Assembly: GCA_963846495.1 (NCBI GenBank)
Contig: CAWJWP010000011.1
Coordinates: 1 to 64,000, forward strand
DNA: 64,000 nt
Origin: DASYQD01 sp963846495
Lineage (GTDB): Bacteria > Acidobacteriota > Thermoanaerobaculia > Multivoradales > JAIOJS01
Reading direction: 5' to 3'
Part shown: positions 1 through 17,292 of the stretch, in pieces
How the letters are laid out: each line of letters begins with the position of its first letter
Position numbering within the stretch: position 1 is the stretch's first letter
Position numbers and translations under genes: made by a program
The notes under the pieces: generated by a model
The model's input: only the letters and a program-made list of their open reading frames with translations
What the model was told of the DNA's origin: nothing
Databases searched by the model: none

Positions 1-14
1 GACTGCCGCCCGCA

Positions 15-2000
15 ATGGGCAGCCACGACATCGCCCACGAGCTCGACGCCGAACGGCTGCGTCAGTTCACCCGCAAGCTGCTCACCGACCTGCGCGCCAT
101 CGAGCGGATGCTCGAAGGCGGCGCTATCGAGTCCGGCGTGCGCCGCATCGGCGCCGAGCAGGAGCTGTTCCTGGTGACGCCGCGCTGGGGCGCCGCCAGC
201 AACAACCTCGAGATCCTCGAAGACCTCAAGGACGACGACCACTTCACGACCGAGCTCGGCCGCTTCAACATCGAGTTCAACCTCGACCCCCAGATGTGGG
301 GCGGCGGCTGCCTGTCGCAGATGGAGGAGCAGCTCAACACGTTGCTGGCGCGCGTGCGCGAGGCGGCGGCGAAGCACCACACCCACGTGGTGATGACCGG
401 CATCCTGCCGACGCTCGAGAAGGCAGACCTGTCGCTCGACCACATGACGCCCAAGCCGCGCTACTTCGCCTTGAACGAGGCGATGACGCGGCTGCGCGGC
501 GGCGCCTACATCTTCCACTTGAAGGGGCAGGACGAGCTCAAGCTCACGCACGACTCGGTGATGCTCGAGGCCTGCAACACCAGCTTCCAGGTCCACTTCC
601 AGACCGGGCCCGAGGAGTTCGCGCGGCTCTACAACATCGCGCAGGCGGTGGCGGCGCCGGTGCTCGCGGCCGCCACCAACTCGCCCCTCCTCTTCGGCAA
701 GCGGCTCTGGCGCGAGACGCGCATCGCCCTCTTCCAGCAGTCGGTCGACACCCGCGCTCCCACGGCACACATCCGCGAGCAGAGCCCGCGCGTGCGCTTC
801 GGCAAGGGCTGGGTCGACGACTCGGTGATGGAGATCTTCCAGGAGGACGTCTCGCGCTTCCGCGTGCTGCTCGCGGCCGACGTCGAGGAGGACCCGTTCC
901 ACGTGCTGGCGCAGGGCGGCGTGCCGACGCTCCAGGCGCTGCGGCTCTTCAACGGCACCATCTACCGCTGGAACCGGCCCTGCTACGGCATCTCCGAGGG
1001 CAAGCCGCACCTGCGCATCGAGAACCGCGTGCTGCCGGCGGGGCCGTCGATCGTCGACGAGGTGGCGAACGCGGCGTTCTGGCTGGGTCTGATGAGCGCC
1101 GTCTACGACCAGCACCGCGACATCCGCCAGGTGCTGCAGTTCGACGAGGTGAAGGAGAACTTCGTCGCCGCGGCGCGGCTCGGCCTCGGCGCCCACCTGT
1201 GGTGGATCGGCAAGAAGGACGTGCCGGCGCGCGAGCTGCTGCTCGGCGAGCTGATTCCGCTGGCGCGGCACGGCCTCGAGCTGGGCAAGCTCGACTCGAC
1301 AGACATCGATCGGTATCTAGGCGTCCTCACCGAGCGCGTCGAGGCCGGCAAGAGCGGCAGCCAGTGGCTGCTCGACTCCTACACCGCGACGCGCGACCAG
1401 GGCACGCGCGCCGAGCGGCTGGCCTCGCTGGTGGCGGCCACGGTGTCGCGGCAGCGCGACGGCGCGCCGGTGCACACGTGGCCGCTCGCCACCATCGAGG
1501 AGACCGGCGGCTGGCAGGCGCACTACCTCCAGGTCGGCCAGTTCATGACCACCGACCTCTTCACCGTCAACGCCGACGAGCTCGTCGACCTCGCGGCTTC
1601 GATGATGGACTGGCGCAAGATCCGCCACGTGCCGGTGGAAGACGCCGACCACAAGCTGGTGGGCCTGGTGACCCACCGCACCATCCTGCGCCTGGTGGCG
1701 CGCGATCCGGCGGTCTTCCAAGGCAAGTCGGTGCCGGTGTCGCAGATCATGGAGCGCAACCTGATCACCGCCACGCCGACGATGTCGACGCTCGAGGCGA
1801 TCAACCTGATGCGCCTCCACAAGGTCGGCTGCCTGCCGGTGGTGGAGAACGACAAGCTCGTCGGCATCGTCACCGAGCGCGACTTCATGAACGTCGCCGG
1901 CCAGCTCCTCGAAGCGGTGCTGCAGGGCCGCGCCGCCGGCGTGCGGCCGACGGCGACCCAATCAGCCGGCGAGTACGCCCGCGAAGGCACCGACGACTAG
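15..2000 (+). CDS. Glutamate-cysteine ligase-like (GCS2) protein with C-terminal tandem CBS domains
   Basis: The first ~430 residues resemble the GCS2 carboxylate-amine ligase family, which joins glutamate or related substrates to an amine. Signs are the early IGAEQELFL segment, the NIEFNLDPQ stretch and a downstream LRIENRVLPAGPS segment. The last ~150 residues hold two CBS motifs (starting near MTTDLFTVNADEL and VSQIMERNLITATP), which usually bind adenine nucleotides and act as energy or redox sensors. The substrate is unknown, and the fusion suggests a nucleotide-regulated ligase. The ATG at 15 is the first start inside the window, but the reading frame is open to the left edge, so the true start could lie outside. 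The gene ends 35 bases from a convergent gene. Family assignment is fairly sure; true glutathione synthesis is not shown. Confidence 0.85.
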   Translation: MGSHDIAHELDAERLRQFTRKLLTDLRAIERMLEGGAIESGVRRIGAEQELFLVTPRWGAASNNLEILEDLKDDDHFTTELGRFNIEFNLDPQMWGGGCLSQMEEQLNTLLARVREAAAKHHTHVVMTGILPTLEKADLSLDHMTPKPRYFALNEAMTRLRGGAYIFHLKGQDELKLTHDSVMLEACNTSFQVHFQTGPEEFARLYNIAQAVAAPVLAAATNSPLLFGKRLWRETRIALFQQSVDTRAPTAHIREQSPRVRFGKGWVDDSVMEIFQEDVSRFRVLLAADVEEDPFHVLAQGGVPTLQALRLFNGTIYRWNRPCYGISEGKPHLRIENRVLPAGPSIVDEVANAAFWLGLMSAVYDQHRDIRQVLQFDEVKENFVAAARLGLGAHLWWIGKKDVPARELLLGELIPLARHGLELGKLDSTDIDRYLGVLTERVEAGKSGSQWLLDSYTATRDQGTRAERLASLVAATVSRQRDGAPVHTWPLATIEETGGWQAHYLQVGQFMTTDLFTVNADELVDLAASMMDWRKIRHVPVEDADHKLVGLVTHRTILRLVARDPAVFQGKSVPVSQIMERNLITATPTMSTLEAINLMRLHKVGCLPVVENDKLVGIVTERDFMNVAGQLLEAVLQGRAAGVRPTATQSAGEYAREGTDD

Positions 2001-2035
2001 GCGAGCACCGCCGAGGTGCGGGGCGACGGCGCCCG

Positions 2036-3382
2036 CTATTGGATCTCGTTGGCTCCCTGGTCCACCGCGCCGCCGCGCAGGCGCGGTCGGCGGGTGACGT
2101 CGAACGGGCCCAAGCCGCCCGGCGGGTCGTTCGCCCCCGCGTTGCGGGCGAGCGACCGCGCCCGCAGGCGGTAATCGGCTGCCGCGCGATGGATGAAGCC
2201 GGGGTCCCGGTCCACCAGGTTGCGAACGGTCGTCACGTCGCCATCGAGCAGCAGCGCGCGACGGTTGCCGAAGAGGATGCTGTTGGCCACCGACAGCGGG
2301 GGCTCGCCGCCGGGGCTGGTTTCGTCGAAGAGGTCGATGCCCGTCCCCTGGTTGTCGACCACCGTGAGGTTGATCAGCCGCTGCGAGCCGAGGCCGGCGA
2401 CTCCTCCTTTGATGCCCGTCATCGCCGAGCGGCCGACCTCGGAGTCGCTGAAGATGACGCTGGCCCGATCGACTGCACCGATGAAGACCTGCGACGCCCG
2501 CTCAGGCTCGAAGGCCTGCTGGTCGACGGCCCGGATCCGTCGCACCTCGGCAAACCCGTCGCGCTGCACAGCCAGCCACATGGCCGTACCCCACGTCTGG
2601 CCCTCGACCCCGAATCGACGGTTGCTGCGAAAGATGACGTCGAGCACTTGCGCGCGGGTACTCTGGAGGTCGAGCTGCAACCCCGCCCCCGACGAATCCG
2701 CGAAATCGCTGGTCGTCGCGTTCTCGACGAAGAGCGAGCTCGTGATCGACACCTCGTTGCCGCTGCCGTCCTCGGCGTCGGCCACCATCACCCCGCCGCC
2801 GCGGGCGGGGTAGCCCTTGGCGATGTTCCTGAGCACGGTGCAGCGGCGGAGGACGAACGTCGCTCTCCTGCCCAGCTCGACATAGGCGCCGCCGCCGGCC
2901 GCATAGGCCGAGGTCGCCTGCGCGACGTTGTCGCGCAGAACGGAGTTCGCCAGCTCGAGGCGTCCCGATTGCACCGCCACGGCGAGGCCGCCGCCGACGG
3001 TGCCCATCCCACCGGCAAGCTCGAGGCGATCGAGCGTCAGCGATCCGTCGAGGATGCCGGCGTCGAGCACCGGCGCCAGGTAGCTGCCGTGGACGACGGT
3101 GCGCCGCGCGGCGTCGAAGCGCTGGAACCCCGGCCGCCAGCCACCCGAGATCGAGAGCCGCTGGCCTCCCATCTCGGCCCGCAGGTTCTCGGCGAAGGTG
3201 CCGGTCGCCACCCGGATCTCGTCGGCTTCCGGCGTCGACAGCGCGGCGTTCATCGCCGACTGGATGGTGGAGAACGTTCCCCCCGGACCGACGGTGAGGA
3301 CCGCGGCGTGAAGCGAGTGAGCGAGACCCGCGACGATCGACAGCGAGACGATGGCAATCAGCCTGGCAGGTGCTTGGTTCAT
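2036..3382 (-). CDS. Secreted right-handed parallel beta-helix protein
   Basis: A 448-residue protein with an N-terminal signal peptide (hydrophobic stretch ending near LAHSLHAA). It then carries repeated short beta-strand coils (patterns such as GGGLAV, GGGAYVEL, SSLFVEN, NSILFGN) typical of pectate-lyase-like or DUF1565-type beta-helix proteins. It ends in a GPFDVTRRPR...DQGANE motif, which resembles the choice-of-anchor Q domain. It is probably exported and may bind or cut polysaccharide; no catalytic residues can be assigned. The start at 3382 is preferred over an upstream TTG because it has a GGAGAG ribosome site a few bases upstream and begins the signal peptide. It lies 23 bases behind the next secreted protein and is probably co-transcribed with it. 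Confidence 0.85.
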   Translation of the reverse strand: MNQAPARLIAIVSLSIVAGLAHSLHAAVLTVGPGGTFSTIQSAMNAALSTPEADEIRVATGTFAENLRAEMGGQRLSISGGWRPGFQRFDAARRTVVHGSYLAPVLDAGILDGSLTLDRLELAGGMGTVGGGLAVAVQSGRLELANSVLRDNVAQATSAYAAGGGAYVELGRRATFVLRRCTVLRNIAKGYPARGGGVMVADAEDGSGNEVSITSSLFVENATTSDFADSSGAGLQLDLQSTRAQVLDVIFRSNRRFGVEGQTWGTAMWLAVQRDGFAEVRRIRAVDQQAFEPERASQVFIGAVDRASVIFSDSEVGRSAMTGIKGGVAGLGSQRLINLTVVDNQGTGIDLFDETSPGGEPPLSVANSILFGNRRALLLDGDVTTVRNLVDRDPGFIHRAAADYRLRARSLARNAGANDPPGGLGPFDVTRRPRLRGGAVDQGANEIQ

Positions 3383-3405
3383 GGCTTCTCTCCGTGCGAG
3401 CTCCG

Positions 3406-4314
3406 CTACGGGCAGGTGGCGAAGGCGTTGGTGTCGGTGATGGTCGTAAAGGTGCGGCCCGCAGGGTTGGTGTAGACCCTGTGCCGGCCGGTCTGCGTGT
3501 CGACGACGTTGAGGACGACCTCGACGTCGGTGAGTCCGGCGGCGAAGAACCAGAAGCGGTTGTTGAGCGAGCAACCGTCGATCAACTTGACGTCGAGCTC
3601 GAGGTTGTCGGCGCCGAAGAACCAGAAGCTGCCGGCGTTGGCGGAGAACGGAACGGTGCGGCCGGCGCCGCTGCCGGCGCTCGTCGACCAGTGGGCGCTG
3701 ACCCGGAAGCGGCCGTTGGCGAGACAGAGCGACACGGCGTCCGGCGCGCAGCCCGCGGTGCGGAAGGAGACACCGTCGAAGTAGGCGCGCAGACGCGACC
3801 CCACGTCACCCGCGTGGCTGGTGACGGCAAAGATGTGTGCCGACCTCGCTGCTGCCGGCATCGAGAGGAGCCCCCCGACGCGCTCCCACTTTCCCAGCTC
3901 CGTCACCGCGAGATGCCAACCCGTGAGCGGAGACTCGCAGGAAGCCCCGGAGAAGAGGATGACCCCGAGCGACGTGATGTCTCCGGGGAGGTGGGCCGTA
4001 GGGTCGACCCAGACGCGGCCGCCCAACGCATAGCGCTGGCCGGGCGTCACCGGGAAGCAAGTGGACTTCGCCTGGAAGGTGTACGTCCCGGTCGACGACA
4101 GCAGCAGCGCGCCCGAGCGCGGGTCGGCGCCGCCGTCGGACGGCGCCCATGCGACATCGGCCCCGACGTAGCCGGCGAAGTGCGTCTCCCAGCCCGTGAT
4201 CGTCGAATCGAAATTTGCGTTGGGTACCAGGTTCGGCCCGTCGGCGGGCAGCCGCGAGACGAGGGTGGCGGAGAGAGTGATGGCGAGAGCGAGAACGTGG
4301 AGCGGTTGGCGCAT
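3406..4314 (-). CDS. Secreted protein of an Acidobacteria-type family, probably carbohydrate-binding-like
   Basis: 302 residues with a signal peptide (first ~24 residues). The middle (about 27-180) has the look of a carbohydrate-binding jelly-roll module (NLVPNANFDSTITGW, then paired Trp/Gly strands). The C-terminal ~110 residues carry a Cys-bounded domain (LCLANGRFRVSAHW, SLNNRFWFF, VYTNPAGRTFTTI) that I associate with many exported Thermoanaerobaculia proteins. Enzyme function is not evident. It is the first gene of a minus-strand pair with the beta-helix gene and is divergent from the ECF sigma/kinase pair, with a 116-base intergenic region between them. The sigma/kinase module may therefore control it, but that is inference. 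Confidence 0.8.
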   Translation of the reverse strand: MRQPLHVLALAITLSATLVSRLPADGPNLVPNANFDSTITGWETHFAGYVGADVAWAPSDGGADPRSGALLLSSTGTYTFQAKSTCFPVTPGQRYALGGRVWVDPTAHLPGDITSLGVILFSGASCESPLTGWHLAVTELGKWERVGGLLSMPAAARSAHIFAVTSHAGDVGSRLRAYFDGVSFRTAGCAPDAVSLCLANGRFRVSAHWSTSAGSGAGRTVPFSANAGSFWFFGADNLELDVKLIDGCSLNNRFWFFAAGLTDVEVVLNVVDTQTGRHRVYTNPAGRTFTTITDTNAFATCP

Positions 4315-4381
4315 GGCTGGCTTCCTCCTGTCTACAGACGCGAGCGCCGGCCGCGAGAACTCGCACGACCTGAGCGGCGCC

Positions 4382-4387
4382 TATAAT
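4382..4387 (+). promoter_or_regulatory. Perfect -10 hexamer TATAAT upstream of the ECF sigma gene
   Basis: A TATAAT hexamer stands out in otherwise GC-rich DNA, 43 bases upstream of the ATG at 4431. No good -35 element is seen at 16-18 bases further upstream, so it may be a weak or activator-dependent housekeeping promoter for the sigma/kinase operon. This is inference from sequence alone. Confidence 0.4.
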
Positions 4388-4430
4388 CGCGGGGCATTCA
4401 CGGCCCGACGCCCGGCTCAACGGCGCCCCC

Positions 4431-5015
4431 ATGGCCCGCGGCTCGCCACCGAACGTCACCGAGTTGCTCGTCGCCTGGAACGAAGGGGACGAGGCGGCGC
4501 TGGAGCAGCTGATGCCCGTCGTCTACGACGAGCTGCGGCGGCTGGCGCGGCGGCACCTCGCCGGCGAGCGCGGCGAGCGGCTGCAGACGACGGCGCTCGT
4601 CCACGACGCTTACCTGCGGCTGGTCGACCAGCGGGCCGTGCGCTGGCAGAACCGCGCGCACTTCTACGCCATCGCGGCGCGGATGATGCGCCGCATCCTC
4701 ATCGACCACGCGCGGGCGCGGGTGACCGACCGGCGCGGCGGCGGCGCGCCGCACGTGGCGCTCGACCAGGCCGCCGAGGTGTCGTCGGAGCGTGCGGATC
4801 AGCTGGTGGCGCTCGACGACGCGCTGCAGAGACTGGCCGAGGTCGACCCGCGCAAGAGCCGCGTCGTCGAGCTGCGCTTCTTCGGCGGCATGAGCGTCGA
4901 AGAGACCGCCGAGGTGCTCGGCATCTCCAACGCCACGGTCATGCGCGACTGGAGCACCGCCAAGGCGTGGCTCCACCGCGCCATCGAGACGGGAGCCACC
5001 GACGCGACACCCTGA
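4431..5015 (+). CDS. ECF-type sigma factor (Acidobacteria/Planctomycetes subfamily, TIGR02999-like)
   Basis: 194 residues, the usual length for this subfamily. Region 2 (about 12-95) includes QTTALVHDAYLRLVDQ and MMRRILIDHARAR, both signatures of the kinase-linked ECF group. Region 4 (about 125-185) has VVELRFFGGMSVEETAEVLG followed by the helix-turn-helix recognition helix. It would redirect RNA polymerase to a private promoter set. No anti-sigma factor is adjacent. Instead the next gene is a transmembrane Ser/Thr kinase, as is typical of this ECF group, which suggests control by phosphorylation (known for some relatives, inferred here). It is divergent from two secreted-protein genes. Confidence 0.93.
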   Translation: MARGSPPNVTELLVAWNEGDEAALEQLMPVVYDELRRLARRHLAGERGERLQTTALVHDAYLRLVDQRAVRWQNRAHFYAIAARMMRRILIDHARARVTDRRGGGAPHVALDQAAEVSSERADQLVALDDALQRLAEVDPRKSRVVELRFFGGMSVEETAEVLGISNATVMRDWSTAKAWLHRAIETGATDATP

Positions 5016-5175
5016 GCCTTCTCCCGGCCGCGGCGCACGCGTCGAGGAGCGCATCGACCCCGACCGCTGGCGGCAGATCGACGACCTCTTCCAGGCGGCG
5101 CTCGATCGCCCTGCGGACGAGCGGGAGGCGTTCCTCGCCGAAGCCAGCGCGGGCGACGACGCCCTCCACCGCGAG

Positions 5176-7950
<2,775 letters not shown>

Positions 7951-7960
7951 AATCACTTTC

Positions 7961-8518
7961 GTGAGCCTGTCCGTAACGCACTATCGCTTCACCGTCGACG
8001 AGTACCACCGCATGGGCGAGGCAGGCATCCTCGGCCCGGACGACCGCGTGGAGCTCATCGACGGAGAGATCGTGATGATGACGCCGATCGGCAGCCGCCA
8101 CGCGGCTTGCGTGGACCGTTGTACGCACTTCTTCACGCGGCTCGTCGGCGACCGCGCCATCGTGCGCGTGCAGAACCCGATCCAGCTCGACGACTACTCC
8201 GAGCCCGAGCCGGACATTTCGTTGCTACGTCCGCGCGACGACTTCTACGCCACCGCGCACCCGCTACCCGGCGACGTGCTGCTCGTCGTCGAAGTCGCCG
8301 ACACCTCGATCGGGTACGACCGCGAGGTCAAGCTGCCGCTCTACGGCAGCATGGGCATTTTGGAGGTGTGGATCGTCGACCTCGGGCGCCGCTGCATCGA
8401 TGCCTATCGCGCTCCGATTGCAGGCGGCTACGCGGAACGCCGCACCTACCAGGTCGACGAGAAACTGCGGCCGGCCGCGCTCGACGTCGAAGTGGCCGTC
8501 ACCGACCTGCTGCCTTAA
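7961..8518 (+). CDS. Uma2 family protein (DUF820, PD-(D/E)XK nuclease-like fold)
   Basis: 185 residues from GTG 7961. It matches the Uma2/DUF820 family: N-terminal FTVDEYHRMGEAGIL, the ELIDGEIVMM strand, PEPDISLL, and the core VLLVVEVADTSIGYD followed by REVKLPLYG. The Asp/Glu/Lys pattern (PDISL, EV, K) is that of PD-(D/E)XK nucleases. Members are abundant in cyanobacteria and some soil phyla; their biological role is unsettled. It begins only 10 bases after the kinase gene and may be read through from it. Its TAA overlaps the TAA of the convergent dpaL gene through a shared TTAA palindrome at 8515-8518. Confidence 0.88.
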   Translation: MSLSVTHYRFTVDEYHRMGEAGILGPDDRVELIDGEIVMMTPIGSRHAACVDRCTHFFTRLVGDRAIVRVQNPIQLDDYSEPEPDISLLRPRDDFYATAHPLPGDVLLVVEVADTSIGYDREVKLPLYGSMGILEVWIVDLGRRCIDAYRAPIAGGYAERRTYQVDEKLRPAALDVEVAVTDLLP

Positions 8519-9666
8519 GCGCCGCCGGCGGGCAGCGACGCGTCCGGGACGAGCTCGCGCCAGCGTTGCGGGTCGGTGGCGCCTTCGGTCGAGAGCAGGA
8601 GCACGCGGCTCGTCGCGTCGAGGCCAAGCACCTCGCGCGCCGTGATGTCGGTCGCTAGCTCGAGCAGGCCCGCCGCACCGGCGGCGCCGGTCTCGCCGGC
8701 GACGACGCTTTCGGCCGCGAGGGCGCGCATGGCTTCGACGGCGCGCTCGTCGGGGACGGTGACCATGCCGTCGAGGCCGCGGCGCAGCCAGGGCCACGCA
8801 ACGGTGGACGCTGTGCCGCAGTTGAGGCCGGCCATGAGCGAGTGCTGGCGGCCGGGCAGGCTCACGACTTCGCCGGCGTCGAGGGCTGCGAGCACGCACG
8901 CCGCCTCGACCGGCTCGACGCCGACGACGCGCGTGGCGCCACGCATCTCGGGCCGCTTGGCGGCAACGATCGCGGCCTGCGCCAGCGCGCCGACGCCTAC
9001 TTGCACGAGCAGCAGGTCGGGCGGCGCTTCCTCGCCCGCGGCGCGCAGCTGCTCCTCGGCTTCCCAGAAGAGGGTCGCGTAGCCTTCGGCGACGAGCTCG
9101 GGCGTGCGCTCGTAGCCGGGAGCGGCGGTGTCCTGGAGGAGCATGCCGCCGGTCGCCTCCGCCACCTCGGCGGCGCGAGCAACCGCTTCGTCGTAGCTGC
9201 CGTCGACCTCTTCGACGAGCGCGCCTTCGCCGGCGATGGCGGCGAGCCGTGCCGGCGCCGCACCTGCAGGGAGGAAGATGCGCGCCGGCAGACCCAGCAG
9301 TGCCGCGGTGTGCGCCACGGCGCGACCGTGGTTGCCGTCGGTGGCGGCGACGAGCGCCGGCGAGCCCGCGAGCCGCTCGCGCAGCGCCGCGAGGTCGCCC
9401 GCGAGCGCCGGCTCGCCGAGCCGCGCCGCCAATGTCTGCGCCGCCGCCCACGACGCTCCGAGCACTTTGAACGCCGGTAAGCCAAGCCGCGCGCTCTCGT
9501 CCTTCAGCCAGACGCGCGCCACGCCGCAGCGCGCCGCGAGCCCCGGCAGCGAGCGCAGCGGCGTCGGCGCGTAGCCGTCGAGGCTGCGGTGAAAGGCGAG
9601 CGGCGCGCGCGACGGCGCAGCGTCGTCGAGCACCGCTTGCGCGGCGGCATTGCGATGGAACGGCAT
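8515..9666 (-). CDS. dpaL: Diaminopropionate ammonia-lyase
   Basis: 383 residues, close to the family's usual ~400. It is a PLP enzyme of fold type II that converts 2,3-diaminopropionate to pyruvate and ammonia. Visible signatures are FHRSLDGYAPTPL near the start, Lys67 in the AFKVLGAS segment as the PLP lysine, ATDGNHGRAVA for phosphate and cofactor contacts, and SLMAGLNCGTAS near residue 280, which separates DpaL from threonine dehydratase. It probably acts in the cytoplasm in amino-acid catabolism. It stands alone between a Uma2 gene and a beta-helix gene; no Shine-Dalgarno is obvious before ATG 9666. Confidence 0.9.
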   Translation of the reverse strand: MPFHRNAAAQAVLDDAAPSRAPLAFHRSLDGYAPTPLRSLPGLAARCGVARVWLKDESARLGLPAFKVLGASWAAAQTLAARLGEPALAGDLAALRERLAGSPALVAATDGNHGRAVAHTAALLGLPARIFLPAGAAPARLAAIAGEGALVEEVDGSYDEAVARAAEVAEATGGMLLQDTAAPGYERTPELVAEGYATLFWEAEEQLRAAGEEAPPDLLLVQVGVGALAQAAIVAAKRPEMRGATRVVGVEPVEAACVLAALDAGEVVSLPGRQHSLMAGLNCGTASTVAWPWLRRGLDGMVTVPDERAVEAMRALAAESVVAGETGAAGAAGLLELATDITAREVLGLDATSRVLLLSTEGATDPQRWRELVPDASLPAGGA

Positions 9667-9690
9667 CGTCGGCCGGCATCGAAGTATCCG

Positions 9691-11199
9691 TCAGGGCGCG
9701 GTGTCCCACCAAGCGCCGACGTCGCCGCTCTCGAAGTCGTCGGCGAAGAGGCCGCCGCGCTCGAAGGCGCCGGCGTCGGTCTGCGGGCCGACGACCCGTG
9801 GCGCGTGCGCGAGGTCGAAGGGGCCGACGCTCGGCAGCAGCCGGTTGCCGAAGTCGGCCGCCGGCGAGCCCGGGCCCAGCCTGTAATCGCCGGTGCCCGG
9901 CGACACGAACAACGGGTCGACGCCGGTCATCGTCGAGGGATCGAGCGCCGACGGCACGGTATCCACGAGGTCGCCGTCGTTGTCCCAGAACAGCGAATTC
10001 TCCACCCGCACCACCCCGGACTCGCTGGTCTGCAGCACGGCACCGGTCACGGCGCCGGCGATGGTGGCGTGCCCGATGCGGAGCGTGGAGGACTGGCCCG
10101 CGTATCCCCGCACTCCGATGTCGCTGCCGTCGGCGACCAGGATGCTGCTGGCGACGAGCGTCGACTGGCCGACGGCTTCGAGGTAGACCTGCGACGCGGA
10201 CTGGTCGAGGTCGTTGCCGACGAAGCGAGCGCGGTCGACGCGGCTGTTGCCGGTGCCGTAGGCGCCGAGAAACAGCGCGGAGCCGAAGCCGCCGACACCC
10301 TGCAGGTCGTTGTCGGTCCAGATCGTGTCGGCGAGCGTGGCGCGCGCGGAGGCGAAGGCGACGAGCGTCGTCCCGGCGCCGTCGGAGACGCCGCCGCTGC
10401 CGGCCGCGGCGACGTTGCCGTCGACCTCGACGCGCAGGACGTCGAGAACGGTCTGGTTGTGGAAGACCCCGTACATCGCGCCGCCTTGCGCGGAGCCGCT
10501 GTTCAGCGTCGATCGCGCCTCATTGTCGGCGATGCGCGTGTCGGTGACTCGCGCGCGCGCCGTGCCTTCCAGCTGGACGTACAGCGCCCCGCCGCGAGGC
10601 ACGACCGCGGTGGCGCCGTTCTCGGCGCGGTTGCCGGTGAGCTGACAGCGGTCGACCAGCAGCGAAGGACCGTCCGAGGCGAAGTAGACGGCGCCTCCCT
10701 CGTTGGCGCGGCTGGAGACGACGTTGACGTTACGCAGCGTGAGCGCGGAGTTGGACGCATAGACGAAGCCGCCGCGCGGGTTGCCGGTGTCGGCGATGGC
10801 GTTGCCGTCGCGAACGTTGAGGCTCTCCAGCGTGACGTCGCCGCCGGTGAAGACGCCGATGAACCGCGAGAGGTCGCCGAGGTCGATCAGAGTGGTGAAC
10901 GGCGGGCTGATGATGCCCCGTATCACCAGCTTGCCGCCGCCGCTGACCGCGAAGGTGCCGAGGGTCCAGGTGTAGCCGCCGACGAGTTGGATGGTGTCGA
11001 CGCTCGCCGCCGAGCCTGCCGGGCAGGCATCGCGCAGCGTGTTGTTGGTGGCGGCGAAGAGAGCTTCGCGTAGCGTGCAGTTGAAGTTGCTGGTGAAGTC
11101 GTCGGTGCCGACAGTGACGAAGTAATCGGTCGCGCGTAGCGGCGCGGCACACCAGGCGAGGACGACGACGGCCGCCGCCAGCACAGTCAGTTTTCGCAT
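9691..11199 (-). CDS. Secreted CSLREA-type beta-helix protein
   Basis: 502 residues with a clear signal peptide (first ~23 residues). It opens with the TSNFNCTLREALFAATNN segment that defines CSLREA domains, continues with ~10 short beta-helix coils (GGAVYF, GGALYV, GGAMYG), and ends in a SPAADFGNRLLP...GPQTDAGAFE choice-of-anchor Q-like motif plus a short tail rich in acidic and aromatic residues. It is probably exported and surface-associated; the ligand is unknown. A strong GGAGGAG ribosome site precedes the ATG at 11199. It is divergent from the second ECF sigma/kinase pair, mirroring the arrangement at 2.0-8.0 kb. Confidence 0.88.
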   Translation of the reverse strand: MRKLTVLAAAVVVLAWCAAPLRATDYFVTVGTDDFTSNFNCTLREALFAATNNTLRDACPAGSAASVDTIQLVGGYTWTLGTFAVSGGGKLVIRGIISPPFTTLIDLGDLSRFIGVFTGGDVTLESLNVRDGNAIADTGNPRGGFVYASNSALTLRNVNVVSSRANEGGAVYFASDGPSLLVDRCQLTGNRAENGATAVVPRGGALYVQLEGTARARVTDTRIADNEARSTLNSGSAQGGAMYGVFHNQTVLDVLRVEVDGNVAAAGSGGVSDGAGTTLVAFASARATLADTIWTDNDLQGVGGFGSALFLGAYGTGNSRVDRARFVGNDLDQSASQVYLEAVGQSTLVASSILVADGSDIGVRGYAGQSSTLRIGHATIAGAVTGAVLQTSESGVVRVENSLFWDNDGDLVDTVPSALDPSTMTGVDPLFVSPGTGDYRLGPGSPAADFGNRLLPSVGPFDLAHAPRVVGPQTDAGAFERGGLFADDFESGDVGAWWDTAP

Positions 11200-11300
11200 C
11201 TCGGTCTCCTCCCCTGGTTCCCGCGAGCTCCCGGCGGTCGAGGGGACAGGCGCACGCGACGAGGGCGTAGACTCGCCGCAGCGACTGCCCGCGAGACACC

Positions 11301-11893
11301 GTGAGCACAGACCCTGGGGAGGCCGTCGTCACCGAGGTGACCGACCTGCTGCGCGGTTGGCGCGCGGGCGAGGCGCAGCGATCGGAACGGCTCCTCGGCC
11401 TGCTCTACTCCGATCTCAAGCGCGTGGCGCGAAGCCAGCTGCAGCGCGAACGGCGCGGGCACACGCTGCAGACGACGGCGCTCGTTCACGAGGCCTACCT
11501 CCGCCTCGTCGACCAGCGGCGCGTCGACTGGCGCGACCGCGAGCACTTCTTCGCCGTCGCCGCGACGGTGATGCGGCGGCTGCTCGTCGACCACGCGCGG
11601 GCGCGGCTGGCGGACAAGCGCGCTCACGAGCCGGTGACGCTCGGCGCCGCCGGCGAGCCGCCGGTGGACGATCCCGCCTTCGAGCTGCTCGGGCTCGACC
11701 GCGCGCTCGAGAAGCTTGCCGCCGATTTCCCGCGGCCGGCGAAGGTCGTCGAGCTGCGCTTCTTCGGTGGCCTCGAAGTCGAGGAGACTGCGCGGGTATT
11801 GGAGGTGGCCGACCGCACGGTGAAGCGAGACTGGGCCTTCGCGCGCGCCTGGCTGCTGCGCGAGCTGGGAGGCGACGCGCCGGCCACCGACGC

Positions 11894-11897
<4 letters not shown>
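11301..11897 (+). CDS. ECF-type sigma factor (second copy of the kinase-linked subfamily)
   Basis: 198 residues from GTG 11301. It shares the same signatures as the sigma factor at 4.4 kb: QTTALVHEAYLRLVDQ, VMRRLLVDHARARLADKR, and VVELRFFGGLEVEETARVL followed by the region 4 helix-turn-helix. The two copies are clearly paralogous but differ throughout, so they probably read different promoters. It overlaps the next kinase gene by four bases (GTGA), which implies translational coupling. The intergenic region to the divergent CSLREA gene is about 100 bases and has no strong consensus promoter. Confidence 0.93.
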
Positions 11898-14776
<2,879 letters not shown>

Positions 14777-14781
14777 GTCTC

Positions 14782-17292
<2,511 letters not shown>

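Noticed and set aside
296..3475. Long plus-strand open frame across the first two genes
   Set aside because: It overlaps genuine genes in other frames and has only Arg/Ala-rich composition, a result of high GC with few stop codons.
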